From: Carposina sasakii
Lineage: Eukaryota > Arthropoda > Insecta > Lepidoptera > Carposinidae
Assembly: GCA_014607495.2 (NCBI GenBank)
Contig: CP053156.1
Span: forward strand, 124,001-188,000
DNA length: 64,000 nt
Reading direction: 5' to 3'
Shown here: positions 12,555 to 23,963 of the stretch, one piece after another
Position numbering within the stretch: the first letter of the stretch is position 1
Layout of the letters: each line of letters opens with the position of its first letter
The notes under the pieces: model-generated
The model's input: the letters and a program-made list of their open reading frames with translations, nothing else
Told to the model about the DNA's origin: nothing
The model's database searches: none
Translations under genes and position numbers: made by a program

Positions 12555-12775
12555 ATCTACCAAGCTCCCACAGCATCACTGAGGAAATATCTTTACTTTA
12601 ACATTATAACGAGGAACAACAACCAGACTTTGACAGTTGAAGGGGGCGGAGTCAATGCTACTGTCACGCAGCCCAATATAGCAGCCACTAACGGATTTGT
12701 CCACATAATCGATAGGGTACTAGGAGTCCCGTACACAACAGTTTATGAGAAATTGAAAACAGATCCTATGCTCAA
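12555..12775 (+). CDS. Fas1: Fasciclin-1-like protein, exon 6 (FAS1 domain end)
   Basis: Acceptor CCTTAG ends at 12554; donor GTAAGT follows CTCAA at 12775. Phase 0 in, phase 2 out. The translation includes RNNNQTLTVEGGGVNATVT and NGFVHIIDRVLGVPYTT, the closing motif of a FAS1 domain. NQT and NAT are potential N-glycosylation sites, consistent with an extracellular protein. Confidence 0.88.
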
Positions 12776-12908
12776 GTAAGTAAAAACTTTATAACTGTAG
12801 ATAGTTAACAAGGTAGAACACAATTTGTCAAATTTTTGCAAATTATGAGGACCTAAATATTAAAAAGATTTGTAAAGAGAGACTTACAATAAAATAATAT
12901 TTCCACAG

Positions 12909-13071
12909 TATAACGTACAACCTTGGTAGACGTCAGATGTTCAACCACCAACTGAACGACATGGAGCATCGCTACACGTACTTCGTTCCTCGGGACCACG
13001 CTTGGCTTAAATTCCAAATTAGACACCCATCAGCATTCAAAGCACTGTTTAGAGAAGATTTTGGTTATTTC
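12909..13071 (+). CDS. Fas1: Fasciclin-1-like protein, exon 7 (last FAS1 domain start)
   Basis: Acceptor TTTCCACAG ends at 12908; donor GTAAGT at 13072. Phase 2 in, phase 0 out. The translation holds NITYNLGRRQMFNHQLNDME, then YTYFVPRDHAW, the FAS1 strand motif of the last domain, and FKALFREDFGYF. The upstream twin (6427-6611) has non-triplet insertions. Confidence 0.87.
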
Positions 13072-13267
13072 GTAAGTAATGAATAAAAATAATCTATAAT
13101 TTCTTCCAATGGTTATTTATAAAAGTAAAATTTTTTTTACAAAAGTAAAAAACTAATAGATTACTCGTAATTTTTTACGATAGAGAAATATATTTCATGG
13201 CATTGTAAGTTTTATAGAAATTTCATCAACATCTTCCAGCACTAGAAATACTTTAAATCTGTTTCAG

Positions 13268-13415
13268 ACTAAACAAATCCTGGAGCGTCACGTGATTCGG
13301 TCGAGCCAAGCGTATATGGTGTCGGATTTAAAGCTCCTTGCCAACGAAACCCACCCGTTTGTGTTACCCACCTCGCGCGATCCACTACGACTTCGGGTTA
13401 AGGAGTCTGAGAAAA
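13268..13415 (+). CDS. Fas1: Fasciclin-1-like protein, exon 8
   Basis: Acceptor CTGTTTCAG ends at 13267; donor GTAAGT follows GAGAAAA at 13415. Phase 0 in, phase 1 out. The translation TKQILERHVIRSSQAYMVSD is the HV (H-box) stretch of the last FAS1 domain. Two blocks inserted in the twin copy (6893-6945) break its frame. Confidence 0.86.
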
Positions 13416-13694
13416 GTAAGTGCTACATTGCGAAAATCTAAATATTATAGTAGATTTTACTTTGATCGAGACTCAATAAATTTATGTCGGGAAACACGTA
13501 TTTTTTCAGACTTATTACACTGACACTTATACTGAATCTAATTCTTTTAACCTTTTTATTCGTGTGATCAAGTAGTCTACTAGTACATCATCATCACTTC
13601 AGCCGTAGAAGTCCACTGCTGAACATAGGCCACCTCATCTACCAGAAAATTATATTTAGGTTATATTTCCACTAAAACACCCATCGTTTCACAG

Positions 13695-13900
13695 ATTACT
13701 ACGTTGAATGGAACGGTAGGTGGATCCACGTGTTCAGGCCTGATGTAGAATGCACGAACGGCATTATCCATGTTATCGACGAGCCGTTTGTCCTGGAGAG
13801 TGACATCCGCGCCACCGGCAACGCCGACACCGCCAGCCTGGCCCGAACTTACTTGTTACTTATTATCTCTGTTGCTTTCGTCAAATTTCTCGAAATATAG
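13695..13900 (+). CDS. Fas1: Fasciclin-1-like protein, last exon with GPI-type tail
   Basis: Acceptor TTTCACAG ends at 13694; stop TAG at 13898-13900. Phase 1 in. The translation includes YYVEWNGRWIHVFRPDVECT, NGIIHVIDEPFVLESDI (end of the last FAS1 domain), then a small-residue stretch ATGNADTASLA and the hydrophobic end TYLLLIISVAFVKFLEI. That layout (cleavable small residues, spacer, about 15 hydrophobic residues at the very end) is what GPI-anchored Fasciclin-1 shows. A poly(A) signal AATAAA follows at 13928. In the twin a one-base loss removes this tail. Confidence 0.88.
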
Positions 13901-13927
13901 ACTGATTATAACACTTTTAAGTAGTAT

Positions 13928-13933
13928 AATAAA
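13928..13933 (+). promoter_or_regulatory. Poly(A) signal of the Fas1-like gene
   Basis: AATAAA 28 bases after the TAG stop at 13900. The equivalent position of the upstream copy (after 7505) has unrelated sequence and no signal. Confidence 0.6.
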
Positions 13934-14105
13934 TATATCATTGCAATATAAATATGCATTGTGTCCAGATTTTTTGACAATTTCAGAACAAACAGCGTTT
14001 TACTTACACATAATTATATACCTATTATGTATAACTAGATTATTATGCTTAATAAGTTACCATATTTATTGCTCGATGGTTATTCCAGGCTAATGATTTG
14101 AATAT

Positions 14106-16263
14106 AATGATCACTGCCAATTTTGCAAGAGGTAAAATAGGTTAACGGTATTCGAAATTGTCCATTCCGAATTAAGGTAATAAAACTTTTCTATAAAATA
14201 GCTTAGTGTTTTCAATATTTATATGTATAGAGAATATATCACTTGTAGAAACATTATACCTATTTATATCAAAAACTGTCGAATATAAAATTAACATATT
14301 TAATTGTTGGTAATGTGATTACAATAAATAACGGAATCTCGGATACTTAATACTAATTCTACCTATTGAAGAGTATTATTTAAGAATTCCCGTCTACCCA
14401 AATTTTAAGTCCATTCGTGCCTTTTTTGGAAATATTTTGGGATTTAGATCTATCTTCTTATTACTTACATTATTTATATTTTAAATTATAATAATGTTGT
14501 AGTCTACAGAACATTCCATTTGTATCATAAAAATCAATTTATGACTTATTTATTAAAATATTATTATTGTTATCTACATTTTGATAAAAATAAAATATTT
14601 AATAAACTCTGTACACTTGTTTACAAAGAAAATAATAATATTATAATGGCAGATTATTTATAAAATTATTGAAATTTTAAACGTCAATTTAATTATATTT
14701 TATTTGTCCAATTTCTTAAATAAATTACACAGTATAATTTATCTGATATTACGTAGTTAGATGATACTTATTACATTATTATAATGTTTAATAATTGAGA
14801 ATTTCTTGTATAAAAGTTCGATTACTATGTATGTATATAGGTATGAATGTGCTTAATATGGTGCATATGTGATTTTTATTTCACTAAGCCGATGTAAATA
14901 ATTTGTATAAGTTATTCTTAAATTAGCTCTTTATTATAGTTATCATAATTTTACGCATAACTTCAATACGACTGGAGTTCTAAAATATAATTATGCTAGG
15001 TTTATACTTAATATCAATACGGTTTATCAAATTGTAGTGATTAAATCATTGTATGACAGACAGTTCTGACGTCTTTTTACAAAAAAAAAATGTAAAATTT
15101 TCGACATAATTATGAATACTTACTCTATATTAGTATTGCGTGGATATTAAATACATGTCAGTCTTGTTGTCAAGTTTATTGGTATTACAGGAACATTAAT
15201 TTACCGGTGACAACCAATGCGAATCGGATTTTTAACGAATAACTACGGTTTTATACAACTTCTAGAGCATGATCTCGTGAATAATACTGATACTGTACCT
15301 ATATTATTTCGCAAAAAATCCAGTCATTTTAATAACATGTGTCTTCACAGCATTCTGGACCAATATTGAAAAATGTTGTCAAATAATTTATCATCTAAGC
15401 TTCTTAATTTAAATTTAAAAAATATAGGTATGAGTTTTCTAAAGCCAAAGCTAAAATTCTAGATACATATTTATATTTATTACCATTCATGGTATCATTA
15501 TCATAATAGGTTAGATTTTAACCGAGTGTAAGTAACAGTAAGTCAAACTACTATTATTTTAAGTTATAACCATCTGTGCTAATTTATTACTTTCAGATAA
15601 GTAATAAATTAGCACTTTTAATTTGCATTTTCATTTTGATCAATTCGAAAGCACGAATCTCTCTACGTCAATTCGTACTCGTATTGTAGCACCCACTACT
15701 CAATCGCTGCGAGTAGGTAGGTACTTCGCATTTATTCTACATTACAAATTACATTACTTACCTACTATGTAATTTATGTTAAAAGTGCATGTACCTACCT
15801 ATGTAAGTTAATTTGGCGCAAAAAAATCTATGAAATTTTTCCTTAGCTTTCTAAAAATCTGTGATTTTTTTTTATTGACTGGTTGTCCCTTACACTCTTG
15901 GAAATATTAGCGTTAACTGTTTGGTTCAGTAGGCAATAAAATATTAAGAGTTATCATTGAAAAATAACAGCATGTTTTATAATAAACGAAAAATGGACAG
16001 ATTGCCCAGGACAATACAACACGTGTATATGATTTTGACTAAGTATTTACCATAAGTACAGCTTTTATGTTTAATCCACGATCTCAAACGAATGTGGTGT
16101 TCTATGTTCTTTAAAGTTATGTCAAAATAGTTAAATTATGGCGAATTATCGTGGCGAAATGTATTTACGTGTTTGATTAATAAAGAATTTACTTGTAATT
16201 AAACGTTTTTATTTAATTTGTAGTTACGTTTCTTCTATGGTTTGTAGGTAGGTACCTAATATA
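14106..16263. other. AT-rich intergenic stretch
   Basis: Downstream of the Fas1-like gene, very AT-rich, possibly including a long 3' UTR at its left. No splice-bounded coding exon, RNA gene or recognised mobile element seen. Confidence 0.5.
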
Positions 16264-16655
16264 CAGGATGATTTTTGGTCGTCAACGTTCCCGAAAACTA
16301 CGGAATCTCCTCATCATCACAATCATTTTTCTCCATGGAAGCATACCTGGGAAGTGTCTGGTTCCCAAGATATTAGGGTCCAATATTGAGTAAATAGACT
16401 GCGTTTTTCTGCATAAATACACATAGACGCGCGTAGCAAGATTTTTTTCACGAGAAATAATTACTATGTGTCTATGATAAAACTAGCATAACCACTAGAC
16501 ACTTCGCCCGATCAAGAAATAATTTTTAAATATCAAAAAAATTTACATCGCTTCCCAGCATTTTTTTTTGCATAAACATGGCATAAACTTACTTTATTTG
16601 ATGTATAGAGTACGTACCCTTCGTTATGGGTGGCCACGAAAAAGCACCTCTATCT
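16264..16655 (+). mobile_element. CAGG-GGTCGTCAACG repeat, copy 1
   Basis: Starts CAGGATGATTTTTGGTCGTC and ends near GGCCACGAAAAAGCACCTC. It shares long similarity with 48349-48721 and 54128-54498 (phrases TACGGAATCTCCTCATCATC, GACTGCGTTTTTCTGCAT, AGTACGTACCCTTCGTTA). Ends of the better copies are CAGGRTG and CATCCTG next to TA, so this is probably a non-autonomous DNA transposon. It has no coding capacity. Confidence 0.75.
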
Positions 16656-16656
16656 A

Positions 16657-16743
16657 CTATACTATACGCCAAACTTCGTGGCACACGCAGTCATAAAACT
16701 TTATATGACAGCGCGTGCCACGACGGTTGGCGTATAGTATAGT
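16657..16743. repeat. Inverted repeat (small MITE-like)
   Basis: Outer arms 16657-16672 and 16728-16743 (ACTATACTATACGCCA and its reverse complement), followed inward by similar, less perfect arms (CGTGGCACACGC / GCGTGCCACG). About 87 bp in all, adjoining the repeat ending at 16655. Confidence 0.75.
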
Positions 16744-16965
16744 CACAGTTTAATTAAAATTGACCTGACTGTGTATCACACGCATTTGCTGCGTGTATAG
16801 GAAGGCGGATACATGCCGAATTTTGGTCGGGTCTGCTTATTCTCCGACAGACAATTTACGATTATTCTTAGTCTCTTCCATGAGGTAAATGTACTAAAGT
16901 CAGTCAGGATTGCATACAAATGTACAATTCACATAAACAGTCAACTCTATCCAGCAAAAAAATTT

Positions 16966-17068
16966 GAAACCCGTGTATAATTGACGGAAATTTCGGTGAA
17001 CATACATTAAAAAAATTATACATACAGACGAATTGAGAACCTGCTCCTTTTTTTTGAAATCTGTTAAA
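16966..17068 (+). repeat. Dispersed repeat tail (CATACAGACGAATTGAGAAC type)
   Basis: Carries the phrase ACATACAGACGAATTGAGAA followed by CTCCTTTTTTTTT and GAAATCTGTT. The same tail occurs twice in a row at about 30107-30198. It resembles the 3' end of a common lepidopteran retroposon-like repeat; class not settled. Confidence 0.5.
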
Positions 17069-17335
17069 AATTGTTTATATTGAACTACATAAATATTTCA
17101 TTCTTCTATGGCAAAGTTTGTGGTCCCGTCCTGATAGGGCTACGTTGAGACGTGGACCCTTACAGTAATCCCTTTGATGGATAACGTGAAACCACCTACC
17201 GTGCAAGGTATAGGCTGGGAGCTAAACGTATGTACTTCTACGTGTTACTAATTAAGCCTCATAAGCGGAACATGTAACATAACGAGTGCCCGATAACATA
17301 TTGAATTACTTATTCGAGCGAGAAAATGTATAATA

Positions 17336-17579
17336 TAAATAAATAAATATTCACACACTACACAACACATTAACCTAGTCCCACATTAAGATCCCTAAGG
17401 TCTTGTGTTGTGGGTACTAAGCAACGGTATATAAATATATAGATAAGTATAAAAACATCCATGACTCGGAAACAAACATCTATATTCATCATATCAATGT
17501 TTGCACTTACCGGGATTCGAACCCAGGCTTTATGGCGTCGCAGGCAGGGTCACTACCTACTAGACCAATCGGGCGTCGA
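17336..17579 (-). mobile_element. tRNA-derived SINE
   Basis: Read on the - strand it begins CGACGCCCGATTGGTCTAGT (A-box-like) and contains GGGTTCGAATCCCGGTAAG (pol III B box / T-arm). The body is shared with 31339-31533 (ATCCATGACTC, GTACTAAGCAAC and GTCCCACATTAAG and their complements). The + strand left end is an A-rich stretch. No cloverleaf closes, so it is a SINE rather than a tRNA gene. Confidence 0.75.
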
Positions 17580-20439
17580 ATGATACCTAATCGTGAGTTT
17601 CTTTTGAATTTTTTTTTACTTCCTCCCTGTATAGATGAGATTAGAATACTAATAAACCAATAGCAGAGTTCCGATAAAACTCGTAAACCAATCCTTGGTA
17701 TCGTTAACTTACATATTAATGTACCTATCTACTTTCAACTCCACCGAAGTCAAATGATATTACAAGCGATTGCCTGTGTTTGTACAGTGATGTTTCTATT
17801 TCGAACCATCCAAACGTTGATCAAATACAAACATCGATCAGTGATTATCTCTGAACTCAAGTTTCACGAGTCACTATGCAAAACAAATTGGGGAATTCCC
17901 TGAATAGGTGTGTTCATCAGGAGACATCGGCCATCCATCCCGGAGGGAGACAATGACTTGAATGGCAACAATGGCTGTGTATTGTCGACAAAATAAATGT
18001 CTACCCGCTTCCTTATAAAAAGAAGTATATGTAGTACCTTGTCATGAACCCTATTATTTGCAAGGTTTTTTCACTTGTGTTTGGTTTAATAAGGATAATA
18101 CTGCGACGTGTATTTCAAATACCGAAACCGCATGTCGTGTCATGCAATAAAATAGTTAGCTTCAATCTTGTAATAATCAACGTAACGTACCGTAAATAAC
18201 AATTTCACACCTAGGTAATTTTATCAAATTGAAAGTAATTCCTAAAAGTTAAAGGTAAATTCGTAATTCAATTTTATACCGTTACTAAATGGCTTTTACT
18301 AATTTTATACTAAATGGCTGTAAAATAGTGATTTATTTTGCGTCCAAACGTTAACTAATTTTTGTGAAAGAGAAAGCAGTAAGAAAAATATCTGTGAAAA
18401 ATTATGTAAAGATGTAGACGCTAAAGTAGTTAAAGACGTTGGTTTATAAAATTGAGATCTAATAGGCGAAATATTAAAAATGTCAAATAATCCATACAGA
18501 AAAAATTATTATATTTGGTCTAAGCTACTGAATGTTAATTCAAAGCTACTGAATTTTTAATGTCTCTTAATCAAATATGATTAGCTCCCACGCTATGCGC
18601 CGAGTTGTTGACAAGAAATAAACCTTTTATTTGTTCATAGTAGACCTATAACATAGTATCTTACGACCTATACTACACCCATATCACATTTACGAGTCTG
18701 TGCTCGAGCAGCACTTGTCTATTATTTAAGTTAAGGTCACCTCCTTCCTTCACAAAGGAAGAGCCCACGGGGCCGCAAGTTGCGAAATATTAAAACTGAC
18801 AGTACAATACGCCCTCCTAAATCTTTTACGAAATAAATGCAAGCTGTTACCTCGACTTTCTCTAGGCGACTGAAAATAAAAGTTTGTACAGGACCGATTC
18901 ATCTTCGAGCATAGAAATACGAATGTGGCAAATGCCTTTTATTTGTCGAAGGTTTTTTGAAAGAACCTATTTATATATAAGTATACCGTTTGTTGAGGTG
19001 GTCACTCATATACATAATAAAAAATCTAAAAATACTATGGTTTACACGTGCATTTTTTTTACGTTAAACAAGCACCGTAAGTTGTGTTTGTTTGTACCTA
19101 TACCTACCTACCTAAAGTTTAGAATCTGTTTTCTGTGGTTTAAATAGACACACAGTTATTAAGTTAACTTTCACGGCTTAATTAGATGAATAAAAAAATA
19201 GCTTGAAGACTTTTTCATCGTTAACGGATATTTAAAAAGCAATCTCTAATCAATTAAAATCAAAGATAATTATTTGATATAGACGGCTAATTAGTAGTTC
19301 TGATCGTTTTTTTTTAAACTTGTTTAATATTAGTAATTAGTAGTTACAGAGATAATAGTGTAGGTAGACAATATGCGACAGACATCACATCCGTAACCAG
19401 TTGCGTTTAGATAATAAATAACACTGCGCTATCTGCCTAAATTACAACATTGTTCGTGTAAACCCAAATACGGGAATAATGAACGGAATTTTCACTCCGT
19501 GTATTGTGTAGGTTTACATTGCAAGACCACAGTTTGCACTGCGACGTTTCGTCCCGGAGCGGGACATACACGCCAGTAACGAGTGACCCTGAAGGGGAAT
19601 TTGCCCACATTTGCCTGACGTGTGACCATTTTCGCGAAAATCCCCGGTATTTCAGATATTTGCATTTGTAGTTATAAACAATACCTTATGCCTTATAGGT
19701 ATGTATGGTACCTAAACTCGGTAGTTTTCTATTATAGATTTGGTATAGGTAGATACATTATTTGTAGTAAGTTACGCTTGCCAACCGTCCTGCTTTTTGG
19801 GGTGTCCTGGATAGTTTTTAAGCATCGTCCTGAGATTTAGAGTCCTGACAAATTCGCTGTCGGCAGATTTTCTAAGGGTGCCGACATCGGGTCTACGCCT
19901 AGTGCCATGACGCAAATAAGCGTCAGCGGCACCTCTAGAAAGCCTAAAAGACGCAAATAGTCGTTGGCACTGAATGTGTTAAAGACCTATGTTATGAAAT
20001 TCGTACGCGGCTAACTCTCTCCAATCGTATTGTCACTAGACTCGCACATGTATAGATTAAATTATAATTAAATCGAAATGTCCTGATATTTCTTCTTCAA
20101 ATCCTGGCTTTCAAAGTTTTGAGATGGCAACCCTATAGTAAGACTAAAATTAATGGTTTTTATTACAAATATCTAAATTCATACATTAAACAATGCAAAA
20201 ATTATAAAAATTATTAATAAAGAAATTTTTTTTTTTCACCCGAGTGAGATTTGAATGCATATTTGATATTCAATGCATATATTTTTGCAATCTTAATCGC
20301 CTCAGTAGCAGGTCATTATCTATCAGCTAACCGCAGTACAGTTCAATGACAACAGAATTATGTATAAGAGATTTCCTACAGCAGAACAGTCTATCGTCTA
20401 TTAGAGCTGGACGATAGGCACCAACTATTGGAACTCTTA
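17580..20439. other. Intergenic stretch
   Basis: No exon with convincing splice sites and no recognised repeat. The small open frames at 18884-19147 and 19622-19840 have random-looking composition. Confidence 0.4.
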
Positions 20440-20597
20440 CGCAACATATTCATACGAGCACTTTCTTTCTATTATTACAGCGACAACGTATTACAAGCCA
20501 TAGCAATCTAGAGAGTAAAAGAGTACGTTTGTATCCTCAGCTCAGAGATGATGATAATTTTTTTAACTACTTTAGTGTAATTGTCATCGTGATCTGG

Positions 20598-20735
20598 TTA
20601 GACATTTTTATTAAACAACGGGCGGATACACGGATGAGAAACAGCCAAGCGATTGAGCAGTTTTGAAACGGACCGCTTCCAGCAGTCGGAACGGACCGCT
20701 TCAAGCGGTTCGTGTACGGCCGGCGGCGGGTCGAT
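20598..20735. mobile_element. PIF/Harbinger-like MITE, right part
   Basis: Matches the right half of 25342-25845, including GACCGCTTCCAGCAGTCGGA and the terminal TTCGTGTACGGCCGGC. The left terminus seen in the partner is missing here. Confidence 0.6.
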
Positions 20736-20809
20736 GGTGCAGCTATTTGCCATCGATTTGACCTGACTGTTTTTAGTTTCGACTTGATCATATAACAATA
20801 ACATGCTTT

Positions 20810-20900
20810 GACCTACTAATATTATAAGCGAAAGTTTGTAAGTATGGATGGATTGGATGGATGTTTGATTACTCCCAAATTCGCCTAAAAACGGAACGAA
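20810..20900 (+). mobile_element. Helitron-like element, 5' fragment
   Basis: CCTACTAATATTATAAGCG then GAAAGTTTGTAAGTATGG, the 5' sequence of the common CTAGT-ending lepidopteran element. Partner of the fragment at 25944-26055. Confidence 0.6.
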
Positions 20901-22014
20901 ATTCAAATACTAGACAAAGTCATAGTGTAGGTTAGGAACCTAAGTAGTTGGAATATTATCAGTGAATACCTAACGTAAATTAATCTATACTTACAATGAG
21001 TACTGCACGTGAAGTAAATGTCAGCGTGCTACCTTGACAAGTTATAAAAAATATTCAAGTTTTAAATTTCCCTATTTCAATGTAACTCGTAATGTCACAT
21101 GGCCGCACGTGACTCGTGGATGGAACTTGAGAAAGGATTCCTAATATAGGCTTTTAATCTAAATCGTCGTATCAAATTTACCTTGGTTTTTCAAAGTGTG
21201 AGAGTGTGGCGAATAATTATTACAAACCTCTGAGTAAAATTACAAAGTATGTTTGTCTTCTTTCCATACGCGATAAATTTTTCTTATATTTTGTATAATT
21301 TGTGCAGCACAGATTTATTGATTGAGTACTATGTTATACATGCTACTCAAAAAAATAAGTAAAAATCTATTGGAAAAAACGTGTTTGATCAGTGAAGACA
21401 AAATTAGCATATTATTACCGTAATAATCGTTCATATTTTAGACATAAAATTATACATTACTTATAAACGGCTTATATGACAGCAAATTTTCTTATCTGCT
21501 TTGAATAGCCACTGTAGGTCTATAGGTAACACATAGACACGTAAACATACAGGATCTCGATTTTATGTTGCCACCCTTAACGAAGGGTACGTTTACTCTA
21601 TGAAAACATCAAATAAAGATAAGTATATGCCAAATAAATACGAGACATGCTGGAAAACGATGTCATCGCTCAACGTTCGCGAATTAGTATTCGGAATATC
21701 ATCACTGAATTTTTTACTTCATGTGAGACTATGATGAGGATGTGCTCCTGGTTATCCGGAAATATATTATATATTTAAGCAGTTTTACCGAGATTGTGTT
21801 TTTCCGCAGAGGCAAATAAACTGCACATAGACGCTATAGAATTACGATTACATTAAATTAAATATTGATTAAATAATATCACTGGATAACACACACAGTT
21901 ACGGTAAATTTAATTTTTAACATTGTTTCCCAGATACTCTTATTTGGTGTATAGAATACAAGATGGCAACACGAAAAAACACCCTGTATAGGTAGACACA
22001 ACCGTGTTTCCAAA

Positions 22015-22205
22015 ACGGGGTACCCAGAACTGCAGGATCATAGGAGACAGCGACGTTTAGCATAGCAGGGATAGATGTTCATGATCAGGAGCAACGGTTC
22101 GACGTCAGTATGGCATTGGATTTCTAGCTTACCGCCCGAGAGAATGCCCGAGTGCCTCGACTCTTACGACATGCACGGAAGGAGATGCAGCTCATGTATA
22201 CTAGT
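22015..22205 (+). repeat. Dispersed repeat (CTGCAGGATCATAGGAG type)
   Basis: Contains CCGCCCGAGAGAATGCCCGA and GACATGCACGGAAGGAGATG. Related copies: 46010-46150 (+), 47960-48180 (-) and a weak one at 54895-54985. Class unknown; no coding capacity. Confidence 0.6.
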
Positions 22206-22644
22206 GAAGCAACGCATCAGCACGGGAATATATGTGTCATCTATACTATGGTATAATATGTAAAATCACTTCAAACTGTTCCCTATGTTCAGTATACCCA
22301 TAAATTATTCTAAGAGGGGTTAACATTGTTTTCGTTGCTACAAATATTTCATTTAGGTAGGGATGGCAAGGGAAGGAAAGATAAAGAAAGCTATTTATGA
22401 CTTCGCAGTCCATTCTATTTCAGTTTTAATAATTTAGTTAATACCATAATTATAAAGTTGATCGTACTAGTAGCATAGATGTAACTCAATGAACTAGCAA
22501 CTGTGTATTATGAAGATAATTCAATCTAAGTCCTTGCTAGGTGCTAGGAATAGTCGGGGATTCCCGCTCCAATATACCTGTGAGGGGAATACCAGACTGA
22601 CATTCCATTCGGAATCTTGCAATATTAGATGTATCTATCTATAG

Positions 22645-22715
22645 ATATATTTAGCGGACCTTCCAAGCGGGAGGCGTAAGTTCGATCCCAGTCACGGGCC
22701 TGTACCAATGAATAT
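22645..22715 (+). mobile_element. tRNA-derived SINE fragment
   Basis: GTTCGATCCCAGTCACGGGC followed by CTGTACCAATGAATA: B box and following sequence of the SINE whose fuller - strand copy is at 39345-39597. Confidence 0.6.
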
Positions 22716-23639
22716 ATTTTCATGTACAAAGCTTGGGCGATTCGATTACTTTATATTTACCTGTTGCAAATATGTTGTCACTTAGCTCGTGCCTCGGAAT
22801 AAACACCTCCTGCGTCACACAGAGTCTCTACTCTTGTACAATATTTTATGCTATGGAAGATAACGGAATTAGAGGTGCAATCATGGTTTATATCGTGACT
22901 TATAATTCTCACTGACGTTCCCGGTTATTCTTCAGACATATTGCCAATCTCCATCGTTATTGATTCGTCGCGGTTTCTTCTGGCCGTAACAATAATGGTC
23001 TCATTCAGTGCTATTGATAGGACTAATATAATATATACCTATAATATAATATGTATAATCGTCTAAATTTAATGTTTCGTTGCACATTGGTAACAATTAC
23101 ATTGTGTGAAACTAACCTACCTAAATGAAGTCAAATTTATTTGTAAAATTTCTATTTACTACATATAATAAAAACTGTAACGGGTCGCTTCTGTACATGG
23201 AAGGTATATATATTAGAAAAATATTGTAGAATACCTTTATCAACGCAATAGTAACCCAAAACAATGATTTTTTGAATTTTTGTCTGTTTGTCGGTAATGT
23301 CTTCCTCGTTTGTATAATCTCAGAAACGGGCCGATTTCTATGCAGTTTTCATGTATATCAGGTCCACTTAGAAACATTATAGGGTTCATCACTAGTCTCT
23401 AGATTGTTCTATCCGGGAAAATGTTTCCCGGACATAACATAGATAAAGTTTTTTTTTTTCTAAAAGTTCCACGATACCAAATGTAAGTAGTTAGAAAGCA
23501 TAATTCCAGTGAAACTCTGAATACCTTACATTTGTACAAGCCAGATAACTTATCCTTAGCCAGGGAAGTTATAAACGCGAAAGTTTGTAAGTATGGGTCT
23601 CTTTCGCGTATAAAACATTTTAATAAAATTTAGCATTGT

Positions 23640-23800
23640 GCTGCCGGCAGAGTAGAATTCTGATACTAACCACATTTTTTACCCGGGAAAATATTTTTAT
23701 CCAGTAATTTCGACATTTTCTGCGGGAGTTGGGCAGACAATATAGTCCAAAAATCAGACTGCGGTCACCAACCGAGCATCGTGTATAGTGTTCAGGCAAA
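23640..23800 (+). repeat. RTE-associated dispersed repeat, diverged copy
   Basis: Begins GTGCTGCCGGCAGAGTAGAA and keeps GGGCAGACAATATAGTCC and CTGCGGTCACCAACC. Same family as 38065-38255, 44148-44325, 46292-46559 and 48183-48337. Confidence 0.6.
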
Positions 23801-23865
23801 GTTTTTAAAAAGATGCAAGTACTGAAAGCATTTTAGTTAGACACCATTTATCCTTGTACTTCCAG

Positions 23866-23931
23866 GCTATGGACATTTATGTGGACAGCAACAGGCTGAC
23901 GACGATGTTAAAAATTAGCGCAGATAAATGA
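23866..23931 (+). CDS. Putative terminal coding exon, gene not recognised
   Basis: Follows a good acceptor (TTGTACTTCCAG, ending at 23865) and reads AMDIYVDSNRLTTMLKISAD-K then TGA at 23929-23931. A poly(A) signal AATAAA lies at 23958. Frame choice is supported only by it being open to the stop and by the charged/polar composition. The matching place in the right copy (about 30970-30990) has lost bases after the same acceptor and no longer reads this peptide. No upstream exon could be assigned, and the peptide is too short to name a family. It may be a chance open frame. Confidence 0.35.
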   Translation, partial: AMDIYVDSNRLTTMLKISADK

Positions 23932-23957
23932 TTTTGTATTGTTTTGTGTGTAAATAT

Positions 23958-23963
23958 AATAAA
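23958..23963 (+). promoter_or_regulatory. Possible poly(A) signal
   Basis: AATAAA 27 bases after the TGA of the putative terminal exon. Confidence 0.4.

Larger units (their letters stand above)
9656..14105 (+). repeat. Duplicated segment A, downstream copy (intact)
   Basis: Partner of 2677-7768. All six exons here have clean splice sites and open, in-phase frames. The left edge cuts into the palindromic satellite at about 9648. The right edge is near CCAGGCTAATGATTTGAATA. Confidence 0.9.

Noticed and set aside
17500..17580. tRNA-like sequence on the - strand
   Set aside because: B box present but no cloverleaf or acceptor stem, and the body is repeated at 31339; it is a SINE.
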